A DNA stretch of 64,000 nucleotides from Solidesulfovibrio fructosivorans JJ] (GTDB lineage: Bacteria > Desulfobacterota > Desulfovibrionia > Desulfovibrionales > Desulfovibrionaceae): contig NZ_AECZ01000013.1 of assembly GCF_000179555.1 (NCBI RefSeq), positions 59,136 to 123,135 of the forward strand. Direction: 5' to 3'. The notes below the pieces were generated by a model, which was given only the letters and a program-made list of their open reading frames with translations, made no database searches and was not told the origin of the DNA. How positions within the stretch are numbered: position 1 is the stretch's first letter; every line of letters begins with the position of its first letter. Made by a program: the position numbers and the translations under genes. Shown here in pieces: positions 55,190 to 63,918 of the stretch.

Positions 55190-56695
55190 TTATTTCGGCG
55201 TGATGGCCCAGGCGGGCAGGTGGGACAGGTCGATGCCCCACAGCATCGGCATGAGGTAGAAGGTCATGCAGGTGATGATGAAGATGCCGAACAGGTTGAG
55301 CCAGAATCCGGCTTTGCACATCTGTCCTATACTGACGCAGCCGCTGCCGAAGACGACGGCGTTCGGCGGCGTGGCCACGGGCAGCATGAAGGCGAAGGAG
55401 GCGGCCACGCAGGCGCCGATGATGGTGGCGTAGGGGTTGATCCCAAGCGCCACGGCGGCGCTGCCCATGATGGGGATGAGCAGGGTGGCGGTGGCGGTGT
55501 TGGAGGTCAGTTCGGTCATGAAGATGGTGATGGCCACCACGAGCATGACGAACAGCACCGGGGCCATGCCCTGCAGGGTGGACAGGTTGCCGGCGATCCA
55601 GTCGGCGAGGCCGGTTTTGGTGAAGCCGTTGGCGATGGCCAGGCCGCCGCCGAAGAGCAGGATCACATCCCAGGGGATTTTGACGGCGGTCTTCCAGTCG
55701 AGCAGGAACTTGCCGTTTTTGAAATCCGTGGGCAGGGCGAACAGGATCAGGGCGCCGAGGATGCCGATGGTGGCGTCATGCACCATGCTGAGGGCGGGGA
55801 TCTTGACGAAGCCGCGCACGATCCAGCAGAAGCCCACGAAGCAGCCCACGGCCACGATCCACTTTTCTTCCTTTTTCATGGGGCCAAGCAGTTCGATTTC
55901 GTGGTCGATGATCTGCTCGCCGCCGGCCAGGGTCAGGCTGCCCATGGGGAAGAGGATGCGCGTGAGCAGGTACCAGCACACGAGCAGGGTGATGAGCGCC
56001 AGGGGCACACCGAAGGCCATCCACTGGGCGAAGCCGATGTGCTGGCCGTACATCTTGCCGATCATGGCCACCATGATGACGTTGGGCGGGGTGCCGATGA
56101 TGGTGGCGACGCCGCCGATGGAGGCGGCGTAGGCGATGCCGAGCATGAGCGCGGTGCCGAAGTTGTATTCCGGGCCCGAGCCGGAGCCGTGCTTGAGGTC
56201 ATGGCCTTCGAAGCCGAAAGCCTGCTGGATGACGGCCAGGCCGATGGGCACCATCATCATGGTGGTGGCGGTGTTGCTCACCCACATGGACAGGAAGGCC
56301 GTTGCCGCCATGAAGCCGAAGATCATGCGGCTGGGGCTCACGCCGACGAGTTTGATGGTTTTGAGCGCGATGCGCCGGTGCAGGTTCCAGCGCTCCATGG
56401 TGACGGCGATGAAGAAGCCGCCCATGAAGAGGTAGATGAGGTGGTCGGCGTAGGGTGCCGTGGCCGCTTTGGACGGCATGATTTTCAGGAGCGGGAACAT
56501 GGCGATGGGCAGCAAGCTGGTGGCCGGAATGGGAATGGCTTCCGTGATCCACCAGATGGCCATCAGCGCCGTTACGGCCGCCACGCGCTGGGCTTCGGGT
56601 TTCATGCCCGGCGGCAGCGGCATGAGCAGCAAGATGATGAACACCACGGGGCCAAGGAAGAAACCGACCTTGTTGGCAGTGTGATACTGACGCAC
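55190..56695 (-). CDS. DASS-family (SLC13) anion/dicarboxylate transporter
   Basis: The 501-residue membrane protein has about twelve helices and both sodium/substrate motifs: SNTATTMMMVPI in the first half and TELTSNTATATLLIPI in the second, plus IGTPPNVIMVAM and GGGLAIANGF. These features match Na+-coupled carboxylate or sulfate transporters. The start was placed at GTG 56695, with GAGGGGGG five bases before it; upstream in-frame codons give a Arg/Pro-rich leader. It is divergent from a TetR gene and the intervening operator suggests regulation by it. Substrate (C4-dicarboxylate, citrate or sulfate) is undecided. Confidence 0.88.
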   Translation of the reverse strand: MRQYHTANKVGFFLGPVVFIILLLMPLPPGMKPEAQRVAAVTALMAIWWITEAIPIPATSLLPIAMFPLLKIMPSKAATAPYADHLIYLFMGGFFIAVTMERWNLHRRIALKTIKLVGVSPSRMIFGFMAATAFLSMWVSNTATTMMMVPIGLAVIQQAFGFEGHDLKHGSGSGPEYNFGTALMLGIAYAASIGGVATIIGTPPNVIMVAMIGKMYGQHIGFAQWMAFGVPLALITLLVCWYLLTRILFPMGSLTLAGGEQIIDHEIELLGPMKKEEKWIVAVGCFVGFCWIVRGFVKIPALSMVHDATIGILGALILFALPTDFKNGKFLLDWKTAVKIPWDVILLFGGGLAIANGFTKTGLADWIAGNLSTLQGMAPVLFVMLVVAITIFMTELTSNTATATLLIPIMGSAAVALGINPYATIIGACVAASFAFMLPVATPPNAVVFGSGCVSIGQMCKAGFWLNLFGIFIITCMTFYLMPMLWGIDLSHLPAWAITPK

Positions 56696-56985
56696 AAAAC
56701 CCCCCTCATACGTTAAGGAAACAATGCCATGCCGGCGGATTTCGAGGGATCCGTCCGGCCTTCGCGTCCCGCGTTCCGGAGTCTGCTCCCCGGGAACGTC
56801 GGACACGTTCGCCTCATTGTCTGGGTTGTGTTCTCACAGAACCGGACCGCGGCTGCTGCTCGCGGGGCAATGCGCGGTCGCCATGGGTGGCCGGAGCCGT
56901 CGGGGCCGGTCGTTTCCCGGCAACGGCGATGGCTGGGAGACGTGGCGGGACGGATGCATTGCAGTTGAAAGAGCATAGCATGGGT

Positions 56986-57003
56986 TGATTGATCGGTCAA
57001 TCA
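56986..57003. promoter_or_regulatory. TetR-type operator
   Basis: TGATTGA-TCGG-TCAATCA, a perfect 18-bp palindrome 80 bp before the TetR start and about 290 bp from the DASS start. Sequence closely follows the TTGACTGATCGGTCAATCA-like operators bound by several TetR/AcrR regulators. It probably controls autoregulation of the TetR gene and perhaps the divergent transporter. The rest of 56696-57083 shows no gene. Confidence 0.8.
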
Positions 57004-57083
57004 GTCTAGAAAAAAAACTGGGTTTTCGGCCAATTGCGCCGCTCTTGCTAATGGCCGGCGACTGCCCTAAGGTGCGACTCTCC

Positions 57084-57827
57084 ATGAAACGATCCCAAAA
57101 TGAAACGGCAAGCGCGCGATGCGAGCCCGACGATTCCACTCGGGGATCGGAGTCCTTCGTATCGAGCGCGGGGGGGGACGCGGCTTCGGGCGCGGCCGGC
57201 AAGAAGGAGCGCATCCTGCGCGCCGCCCAGGCCATGTTCGGCCGCCACGGCTATTCCAATACGACCATGAAAATGATCGCCGAGGAGGCCGGGGTGGCGT
57301 TCGGGCTGGTGGCCCATCATTTCGGGGGCAAGGAGAATCTGTTCATCACCGCCGGGTTCGACATGATCGGGCGGCTTTTAACCCGGGTGCGGGAGGAGGC
57401 GGATGGCGCGGAATCGGGCTATGAGGCCCTGACCCAGTTCATTCGGGCCTACCTGCGTTTCACGCTCGACAATCCCGAGACGTTTCCCGTGCTCATCCGC
57501 TGTTCACCCTTCGGTGAGCTCGGCGGGGAAGATCACAAGGCGCTTGTGGCGGAGAAGTTCGACCTGATTTTCGACGAGATCGCCGGGCACCTCAAGCGCG
57601 GCATGGACGACGGTTCCATCCGCCTTTTGCCGGTGCGCAAGACGGCGCTGCTGCTTTACGGCAACATCCTGACCGCCGTGCGCACCCACTTCATCACGCC
57701 CTACAAGTTCGCCGGCCTCTATGAAGAGACCTTGCGCTACGTGCAGCACGCCGTGGCCAATCCCGAGGGGCTCGGACGCGAGGCGGTTTTCCGCCGCAAG
57801 TTCCAGAATTTGTCGATGATCGACTAA
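57084..57827 (+). CDS. TetR/AcrR-family transcriptional regulator
   Basis: The 247-residue protein has a Ser/Asp/Gly-rich leader of about 40 residues, then a TetR helix-turn-helix: KKERILRAAQAMFGRHGYSN followed by TTMKMIAEEAGVAFGLVAHH and FGGKENLF. The C-terminal domain is all-helical (ligand sensor) with no assigned ligand. The ATG at 57084 was chosen because earlier in-frame codons overlap the operator. It is divergent from the DASS transporter. Confidence 0.9.
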   Translation: MKRSQNETASARCEPDDSTRGSESFVSSAGGDAASGAAGKKERILRAAQAMFGRHGYSNTTMKMIAEEAGVAFGLVAHHFGGKENLFITAGFDMIGRLLTRVREEADGAESGYEALTQFIRAYLRFTLDNPETFPVLIRCSPFGELGGEDHKALVAEKFDLIFDEIAGHLKRGMDDGSIRLLPVRKTALLLYGNILTAVRTHFITPYKFAGLYEETLRYVQHAVANPEGLGREAVFRRKFQNLSMID

Positions 57828-57940
57828 GGGGCGCCGCGCAAGGCTGGTTTTCATTTTGAAAAATGGTTTCCCACGGCGTTCTTTAGAACCCCATTCACTC
57901 GCTAACAAACTCAAATATAAAAGTTTAGGAAGGGGAGAGC

Positions 57941-57980
57941 GCGAGAGGGGAAACCCTTTTCAAAGGGTTTCCCCTCTCGC
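57941..57980. repeat. Dispersed palindrome GCGAGAGGGG type, copy 2
   Basis: Nineteen-bp perfect arms GCGAGAGGGGAAACCCTTT with a two-base loop, between convergent TetR and Sel1 genes. Left flank AAGTTTAGGAAGGGGAGAGC matches the flank of copy 1 at 19651 in opposite orientation. May act as a bidirectional terminator; a T-rich tract follows. Confidence 0.85.
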
Positions 57981-58005
57981 ATATTCTTCCTTCTTCTCTT
58001 CTCTC

Positions 58006-58614
58006 TTACTTGCGGGGGGCCCACTCGCCGGCCATGGTCTTGATGGAGGCGATCTGGCGTTGGCTCAGCATGCCCTGGATCTGGTCGCGCAGGGCTTTGG
58101 CGCCGGGCTTGTCCTCGGGCGGCAGGTCGGCGGCATCGGCCGCCAGGATGGACCAGAAGTAGGCCTTGACCGGATTGTGGGCCACGCCCTTGCCATACAG
58201 ATACAAGGTGGCGAGGAGGTATTGGGCGCCGCCCTTGCCGGCAATGGCCGCTTCGGCCAGCAGCTTGGCCGCGTCATCGAAATTTTGGGGCACGCCCTGG
58301 CCGTAGTAGAGGAGCTTGCCCAAGCAGTACTGGCCGTTGGGATTGCCGGACGCGGCGGATTTCTTGAACCACTCCGCCGCCTTGGCGTAGTCCTTCGGGA
58401 CGCCGAGGCCGGTGTAGTACATGGCCGCCACCTGGTTTTGCACGGCGGCGTCGCCGGCGTCGGCCAGGGGCAGGAATTCCTCGAGGGCCTTGGCGTAGTC
58501 GCCGGCGCGGTAGGCCTGCTTGCCCTCCTCAAGTCCGGCCCGGGCCAGGCCGGGCAGCGTCAGGCACAGCGCCAAGACCAGCCACTTCGCCAGCTGGGGG
58601 AGACACCTTCGCAT
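58006..58614 (-). CDS. Sel1-repeat periplasmic protein
   Basis: The 202-residue precursor has a signal peptide (LAKWLVLALCLTLPGLARA) and about four Sel1/TPR-like repeats: GDYAKALEEFLPLADAGDAA, MYYTGLGVPKDYAKAAEWFK, LGKLLYYGQGVPQNFDDAAK and LATLYLYGKGVAHNPVKAYF. Sel1 proteins mediate protein-protein contacts. It lies two bases after the AI-2E family gene on the same strand. Confidence 0.88.
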   Translation of the reverse strand: MRRCLPQLAKWLVLALCLTLPGLARAGLEEGKQAYRAGDYAKALEEFLPLADAGDAAVQNQVAAMYYTGLGVPKDYAKAAEWFKKSAASGNPNGQYCLGKLLYYGQGVPQNFDDAAKLLAEAAIAGKGGAQYLLATLYLYGKGVAHNPVKAYFWSILAADAADLPPEDKPGAKALRDQIQGMLSQRQIASIKTMAGEWAPRK

Positions 58615-58616
58615 GC

Positions 58617-59738
58617 TTATTTTTCCCCGTGACCGGCTTTCGCTTTGTCGTCGGCAGGACGGCAGTGGGCGCTTTTTTCCCCGGGCAGGCACTGTTGCAG
58701 GTCGTTGCCGAGGATGACGTAGCGGAAGATGAACACCGACACCGGCACCCCGAGCACCATGCCCCACAGGCCGAAGAGCTTGTGTCCCACGTACAGGATC
58801 ATCAGCGTGACCAGCGGGCTGATCTTGAACATGGCGGCTACGATGCGGGGGTTTAGAATGTAGGTCTCGATGGTGTGGACGATGATGATCATGACGATGG
58901 CCCAAAGGGCGTGGTGGGGGCCCGTGGTGTTGACGGCCACGAGCACGATGGGGGCCGAGGAGATGAACGTGCCGAGCACCGGGATCAGACCGCAGAAAAA
59001 AACCACCGTGGAAAGGAGCATCACGGGTTCGATGCCGAGGATGTGCATCCCGATGGCGGTCAGTATCGTGTTGACCGCGGCAATCAGCATCTGGGCGCGA
59101 AACCCCATACCGACCACCACCGCGAAGCGCACCACGCTGCGGGCCGTGACGTCGTAGATGTCGCGCAGCCGCGATTCGCGCAGGGAGATGGTCTTGGCCC
59201 TGAGGTTGGGGAAGTCGAGCATGATGAGGAAGCTGAAAAGCGTGCCCAGAAGGAACGTCGAAACGTAGGTGGAAATCTGGTTGAAGGAGTTGACGGCAAT
59301 GGTGAAAAGCGTCTGCGCCTTGACGCCGACCAGGGCCTCGATGCTCAGGTAGTCCTTGATCTTGGCGATGGGCGCGGCCATGTCCGGAGCCAGCCAGGCC
59401 CAGTTGTCCAGGTGGCCGCGCAAGGTTTCCAGCGTGTCGGGCAGCTTTTTGAGAAACGACGTCGATTCGCTGCCGAGCTTGGGCAACACCGAAGAGACGA
59501 GAGTCAGCGCCACGCTGACGAACACGATGTAGACCAGGGTGGCCCACAGGGTGCGCGGCAGCTTGGTTTTGACGGCCAGGGCATGGATGGGTCCGTTGAA
59601 AAGGAAGCACAGAATGTAGGTGATGAAGACCAGCCCGAACAGGCCGTAGAAGTTGGCCAGCCAGACCAGCCCGAAAAAGGCGGCCCAAATGGCGAGGGTC
59701 TTGTTGGTGCGTAAAAACTGGGCGATGTCGAATGCCAT
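58617..59738 (-). CDS. AI-2E/PerM-family membrane protein
   Basis: The 373-residue protein has about eight helices, a soluble middle domain with coiled-coil features (about residues 80-140), and C-terminal PHHALWAIVMIIIVHTIETY and KISPLVTLMILYVGHKLFGL motifs. This family (TqsA/YdiK/PerM) includes AI-2 exporters and Na+/H+ antiporters, so the substrate cannot be named. It is cotranscribed with the Sel1 protein. Confidence 0.85.
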   Translation of the reverse strand: MAFDIAQFLRTNKTLAIWAAFFGLVWLANFYGLFGLVFITYILCFLFNGPIHALAVKTKLPRTLWATLVYIVFVSVALTLVSSVLPKLGSESTSFLKKLPDTLETLRGHLDNWAWLAPDMAAPIAKIKDYLSIEALVGVKAQTLFTIAVNSFNQISTYVSTFLLGTLFSFLIMLDFPNLRAKTISLRESRLRDIYDVTARSVVRFAVVVGMGFRAQMLIAAVNTILTAIGMHILGIEPVMLLSTVVFFCGLIPVLGTFISSAPIVLVAVNTTGPHHALWAIVMIIIVHTIETYILNPRIVAAMFKISPLVTLMILYVGHKLFGLWGMVLGVPVSVFIFRYVILGNDLQQCLPGEKSAHCRPADDKAKAGHGEK

Positions 59739-59806
59739 GGTGAAGGGCAGTCGCTAGCACAAAAAAGTGCGGTGTACAATCGGAACCATGCCGGAAGCGC
59801 CCATGA

Positions 59807-60049
59807 CTATTTGCGGAATATCCAGGCCAGGACCGTCAGGGCGATGCTCACCACGAGGCAGGTGACCCAGGGGAAATAAAAGGAAAACCCCTCGCCCTTG
59901 TAGCGGATGTCGCCGGGAAGGCGGAAAAGGGGCAGGCGTTGCCACAGGGACTGCCAGAACCCCGGCCGGTCGGCCAGGATGAGGACGATCCCCAGGCAGG
60001 CCAGGGCGAGGCCCACCGTCAAAAGCAACTTGCCGAGCGCGTGATTCAT
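59807..60049 (-). CDS. DUF2905-family small membrane protein
   Basis: The 80-residue protein has two hydrophobic helices separated by the loop RLPLFRLPGDIRYKGEGFSF, with the LPGDI motif that defines DUF2905. Function unknown across the family. It is divergent from the aminotransferase at 60111, 61 bp apart. A GTATACCC-type purine site is weak. Confidence 0.88.
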   Translation of the reverse strand: MNHALGKLLLTVGLALACLGIVLILADRPGFWQSLWQRLPLFRLPGDIRYKGEGFSFYFPWVTCLVVSIALTVLAWIFRK

Positions 60050-60110
60050 GGGTATGTCCGCTTGTTTTCGATCCCAAACCTATCCGCCTCGCAAAAGGAA
60101 AGCAAACACC

Positions 60111-61241
60111 GTGCCCTTGCCCCCCTTCCGCCTGGAGCGTTTCTTCGCCTGTCATGAGTTCACCGCTCCGAGCCTTTTGTGCGCCTCGGACGGCGAGACC
60201 ATAAGCGTGGCCGAGTTGCTCGACCTTGTGCCCGGAGCGGCCGAGGGCCTCTCCCGCTTGCGCCTTGGCTACACGGATTCCCGGGGCGCGCCCGAACTGC
60301 GGGAAGCCATCGCCGGACTCTACACGACCATTTCCCCGGACGACGTGTTGGTCCACGTCGGGGCCGAGGAGGCCATCTACACGTTTATGCAGGCGGCGCT
60401 GCACCCGGGCGACGACGTTGTGGTGCCCACGCCCTGCTACCAGTCCCTTTCCGACGTGGCCGGGAGCATGGGCTGCCGGGTGGCCCCCTGGCGCTGCGAT
60501 CCGGCTTGGGGCTTCGCCCCGGACATGGGCGAACTCGGCGCGCTGCTCGGGGACCGGGCCAGGGCGCTCGTGCTCAATTTCCCCCACAATCCCACGGGCT
60601 ACCTGCCTTCTCCGGAAGTCTTCGCCTCCATGATCGGGTTGGCCCGGGAGCGCGGGGTGCGGGTCTTTTCCGACGAGGTGTACCGCTTGTCCGAAGCCGA
60701 GGGCGTGGCGACGCTGCCCGCCGCCTGCGACCTCGACGCCGGGGCGGTTTCCCTTGGCGTGCTGTCGAAATCCTTCGGCCTGGCCGGACTGCGGGTGGGC
60801 TGGGTGGCCTGCCGCGACCGGGAGTTTTTGTCGCGCATGGCCGCAGTCAAGGACTACCTGTCCATCTGCGGCTCGGCGCCGTCCGAGTATCTGGCCGTGT
60901 GCGCCCTTACGGCCAAGGACGCCCTGCTTTCGCGCATGCGGGCGCTTCTGGCCGAAAACCGTCGCCTGCTGGAAGCCTTTTTTCACGAGCGTTCGGACCT
61001 CTTTCATTACGTTTCGCCGCGCGGCGGCCTGACCGTCTTTCCCGGACTCGTGTCCGGGGACGCCGACGGGTTTTGCCGGGCCGCCCTGGAGCGCGCCGGA
61101 GTGCTGCTGCTGCCGGGTCGCTTGTACGGCGAGGAGTGGCCGGACCGGTTCCGCATCGGATTCGGCCGGGTGGATTTCCCCGAAAATTTGGAGAAATTCG
61201 CAAAATTTTGCCAAGATTGGCAGTCTGGGCCCAAGGCCTAA
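60111..61241 (+). CDS. PLP-dependent class I/II aminotransferase
   Basis: The 376-residue enzyme has LGYTDSRGAPELREAIAGLY, the VLNFPHNPTGY motif (156-164), DEVYR and the PLP lysine in LSKSFGLAGLRVGW (Lys220). It is short of the first 20 residues of typical aspartate aminotransferases. The start is GTG at 60111 behind AAAGGAAAG; the ATG at 60048 would add a leader unlike the family. It precedes an amino-acid ABC transporter by 141 bp; substrate unknown. Confidence 0.88.
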   Translation: MPLPPFRLERFFACHEFTAPSLLCASDGETISVAELLDLVPGAAEGLSRLRLGYTDSRGAPELREAIAGLYTTISPDDVLVHVGAEEAIYTFMQAALHPGDDVVVPTPCYQSLSDVAGSMGCRVAPWRCDPAWGFAPDMGELGALLGDRARALVLNFPHNPTGYLPSPEVFASMIGLARERGVRVFSDEVYRLSEAEGVATLPAACDLDAGAVSLGVLSKSFGLAGLRVGWVACRDREFLSRMAAVKDYLSICGSAPSEYLAVCALTAKDALLSRMRALLAENRRLLEAFFHERSDLFHYVSPRGGLTVFPGLVSGDADGFCRAALERAGVLLLPGRLYGEEWPDRFRIGFGRVDFPENLEKFAKFCQDWQSGPKA

Positions 61242-61381
61242 AATAGCCCGGAAGACATGAAATTCGGGGCCTGACGGCTTGAATTTTTGTGTCTTTTCGG
61301 CCACAAGGGCGTGACACACAACTGCGTTGCGCAGGGGGATGTCCTTTTTTGCCTCGTCACTTCCAACAACAGGAGTTCTCC

Positions 61382-62122
61382 ATGGTCAAAAAGTTCATTT
61401 TGGCCTTGGCCCTTGTGGCCATGACCGCCTCCCCGTCCCTGGCCAAGACCATCGTCTTCGCCACCGACGCCACTTGGCCGCCGATGGAATTCGTCAATGC
61501 CGACAAACAGATTAGCGGTTACGCCATCGAATACATGAAGGCCGCCGCCAAGGAAGCCGGCTTCACGGCGGAATTCAAGGCCGTGCCCTGGGATGGTATT
61601 TTCGCGGGTCTGGCCGCCGGCAAGTACAACGCCATCTGCTCCTCGGTGACCATCACTCCCGAACGCAAAAAGAGCATGGATTTCTCCACTCCCTATTTCA
61701 AGGTGCGCCAGGCCCTGGTCGTTCCGGCCAAGTCCGCGGCCAAGTGCATCGACGACATGAAGGGCAAGACCCTTGGCGCCCAGATCAGCACCACCGGACA
61801 CTTCGCCATCAAGAAGGCCGAGGGCGTAAAAGACAAGTCCTATGACGAAGTCGGACTGGCCTTCGAAGACCTCTACAACGGCCGCATCGACGGCGTCGTC
61901 TGCGACGATCCCGTCGCCGCCCAGTACGCCTTGCAAAACGAGAAGTACAAACACTCGCTCAAGATCGCCTGCATCATCGAAGCCGGCGACGAGTACTACG
62001 GCATCGCCGTCAAAAAGGGCGACAAGGAAGACCTCGACCTGATCAACAAGGGCATTGAGGCGGTCAAGAAAAAGGGCATCGACAAGCAGCTGCTTGCCAA
62101 ATGGATCGGCGGCGGCAAATAG
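61382..62122 (+). CDS. Amino-acid-binding periplasmic protein
   Basis: The 246-residue precursor has a signal peptide (FILALALVAMTASPSLAKT) and a type II fold with TDATWPPMEFVNADKQISGY, EYMKAAAKEAGF, AVPWDGIFAGLAAGKYNAIC and STPYFKVRQALVV. It belongs to the glutamine/cystine/arginine-binding family. AACAGGAG lies before the ATG at 61382. It is followed by a strong hairpin and then its permease and ATPase. Confidence 0.93.
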   Translation: MVKKFILALALVAMTASPSLAKTIVFATDATWPPMEFVNADKQISGYAIEYMKAAAKEAGFTAEFKAVPWDGIFAGLAAGKYNAICSSVTITPERKKSMDFSTPYFKVRQALVVPAKSAAKCIDDMKGKTLGAQISTTGHFAIKKAEGVKDKSYDEVGLAFEDLYNGRIDGVVCDDPVAAQYALQNEKYKHSLKIACIIEAGDEYYGIAVKKGDKEDLDLINKGIEAVKKKGIDKQLLAKWIGGGK

Positions 62123-62144
62123 CGCCCGCGTAAAACGCAACCTG

Positions 62145-62175
62145 ACGTCCGCCGGCTCCGAAAGCCGGCGGACGT
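62145..62175 (+). terminator. Intra-operon hairpin after the binding-protein gene
   Basis: ACGTCCGCCGGCT, loop CCGAA, AGCCGGCGGACGT: a perfect 13-bp stem without a T run, 23 bp past the stop. Such structures stabilise the upstream mRNA or partly attenuate read-through, giving more binding protein than permease. Confidence 0.8.
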
Positions 62176-62193
62176 GTTTGGCGGAATCGTCTC

Positions 62194-63003
62194 ATGACCA
62201 AGCAATGCAATGATCCTGGCGAGGAAGGGAACACCATCATCGACGTGGGCGAGGGTGCGGCCATCCCCAAGCCCTCGGACAAAGGCCTGGTTTCGGCCTG
62301 GCGCATCTCGTTCGCCGGCGCGCTTTTGACCCTCGGCTGTCTGCTGTATTTCAAGCCCGACCCCTATCTGAAAATTTTCCGTTTTGTCCCCGACGGCATC
62401 CTGGTCACCTTCCAGGTCACGGTCTATTCCATCATCCTGGCCCTGATCCTCGGCCTCATCACGGGGCTCGGCCGCATCTCGCGCAACAAATACATCAACC
62501 TCGTCGCCTCGACCTACGTCGAGGTCGTGCGCGGCGTGCCGCTGCTCGTCCAGCTTTTCTACATCTATTACGCGCTGGGGCGCATGGTGCAGGTCCCGGA
62601 TTTGCTCGCGGCCGTCATTTCCATGAGCGTGTGCTACGGCGCCTACATGGGCGAGGTCTTCCGGGCCGGCATCACCGCCATCCCGATCGGCCAGACCGAG
62701 GCGGCCCGGTCGCTCGGTTTCAACCGGGCCCAGACCATGTACCACGTCATCCTGCCCCAGGCCTGGCGCACCATTCTGCCGCCGGTCGGCAACGAATTCA
62801 TCGCGCTTTTGAAGGACACCTCGCTGGTCTCGATCCTGGGCGTGGCCGACCTGCTGCGGCGCGGCCGCGAATACGCCTCGGAGTCCTTCGAATACTTCGA
62901 GACCTTCACCATGGTGGCCGTGATCTATCTGATCATCACCTTGATCCTGTCCAAGCTCGTGAGCATCATGGAGGAGCGTTTGTCCCATCATGTCAAACGA
63001 TAG
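62194..63003 (+). CDS. Amino-acid ABC transporter permease
   Basis: The 269-residue permease has an N-terminal extension (about residues 1-55, including one extra helix), then five helices with [55 protein letters not shown] and the EAA loop [20 protein letters not shown] followed by [17 protein letters not shown] single permease would form a homodimer. It overlaps the ATPase gene by 14 bases. Confidence 0.92.
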   Translation: MTKQCNDPGEEGNTIIDVGEGAAIPKPSDKGLVSAWRISFAGALLTLGCLLYFKPDPYLKIFRFVPDGILVTFQVTVYSIILALILGLITGLGRISRNKYINLVASTYVEVVRGVPLLVQLFYIYYALGRMVQVPDLLAAVISMSVCYGAYMGEVFRAGITAIPIGQTEAARSLGFNRAQTMYHVILPQAWRTILPPVGNEFIALLKDTSLVSILGVADLLRRGREYASESFEYFETFTMVAVIYLIITLILSKLVSIMEERLSHHVKR

Positions 63004-63730
63004 CCCGATCATCAGCATAAAGGACGTCAGCAAGTTCTTCGACCACGTCGTGGCGCTCAAAAACGTCAGCCTCGACGTGGCGCAGGGCGAAAAGGTGGTC
63101 ATCATCGGCCCGAGCGGCTCCGGGAAATCCACGTTGCTGCGCACCATCAACCGGCTGGAGAACATCAGCCGGGGCCGTATCGTCGTCGACGGCCACGACC
63201 TCGACGACAAGACCGTGGACATCAACAAGGTGCGCATGGAAGTGGGCATGGTCTTCCAGAGCTTCAACCTGTTTCCGCACAAGACCGTGCTGCAAAACGT
63301 GACCCTCGCCCCGATCAAGCTCAAGGGCATGACCAAGAGCGCCGCCGAAGCCATGGCGCAACAGTTGCTCGACAAGGTGGGCATCCTGGAGAAATCCGAC
63401 GTGTTCCCGGCCAAGCTCTCGGGCGGCCAGCAGCAACGCGTGGCCATCGCCCGGGCCCTGGCTATGAGCCCCAAGATCATGCTCTTCGACGAGCCGACCT
63501 CGGCGCTGGATCCGGAAATGATCGGCGAAGTGCTCGATGTCATGGCCAAGCTGGCCCGCGAAGGCATGACCATGGTCTGCGTGACCCACGAAATGGGCTT
63601 CGCCCGCGAAGTCGCCGACCGCATCGTGTTTATGGCCGATGGCGAAATTCTCGAAATCGCCTCGCCGGAAACCTTCTACACCAACCCCTCCCACCCCCGT
63701 ACCCAGAAGTTTCTGGAACAGATTTTGTGA
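62990..63730 (+). CDS. Amino-acid ABC transporter ATPase
   Basis: The 246-residue ATPase has Walker [13 protein letters not shown]-loop [13 protein letters not shown], signature [15 protein letters not shown], Walker [16 protein letters not shown] and H-loop VTHEMGF, matching GlnQ/HisP. It ends in [12 protein letters not shown], as do most of this group. It is the last gene of the operon. Confidence 0.95.
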   Translation: MSNDSPIISIKDVSKFFDHVVALKNVSLDVAQGEKVVIIGPSGSGKSTLLRTINRLENISRGRIVVDGHDLDDKTVDINKVRMEVGMVFQSFNLFPHKTVLQNVTLAPIKLKGMTKSAAEAMAQQLLDKVGILEKSDVFPAKLSGGQQQRVAIARALAMSPKIMLFDEPTSALDPEMIGEVLDVMAKLAREGMTMVCVTHEMGFAREVADRIVFMADGEILEIASPETFYTNPSHPRTQKFLEQIL

Positions 63731-63749
63731 GGTGGGCTGGGGATAAGCC

Positions 63750-63791
63750 GGGGGAGGGGACCCTTTTTTGAAAAAAAGGGTCCCCTCCCCC
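63750..63791. terminator. Long GC-rich palindrome after the ABC operon
   Basis: GGGGGAGGGGACCC plus T run, G, A run and GGGTCCCCTCCCCC, followed by the C-rich tail and CAAAAACTTTCAAAGGGGG. It is the sister of the palindrome at 1525-1566. It lies 20 bp after the ATPase stop. Confidence 0.85.
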
Positions 63792-63882
63792 GGACCCCCA
63801 CCCTCCCCAAAAACTTTCAAAGGGGGGGCGGTATTACAAGCCTTCCCAAGATAACCATTTTTATTTCTTTGAAGGAATAAGA

Positions 63883-63918
63883 AGAGAGGGGGATTGGTCC
63901 GGACCAATCCCCCTCTCT
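63883..63918. terminator. Perfect 36-bp palindrome with T tail
   Basis: AGAGAGGGGGATTGGTCC joined directly to its reverse complement with no loop, followed by TTTTT. The stretch 63731-64000 otherwise holds only repeats; from about 63950 to the edge an inverted copy of the C-rich tail (GGGGAGGGTGGGGGG) begins. Confidence 0.85.

Noticed and set aside
54818..56716. Plus-strand frame of 632 codons through the repeat and the DASS gene
   Set aside because: Antisense to a clear transporter and composed of low-complexity acidic/His-rich residues.
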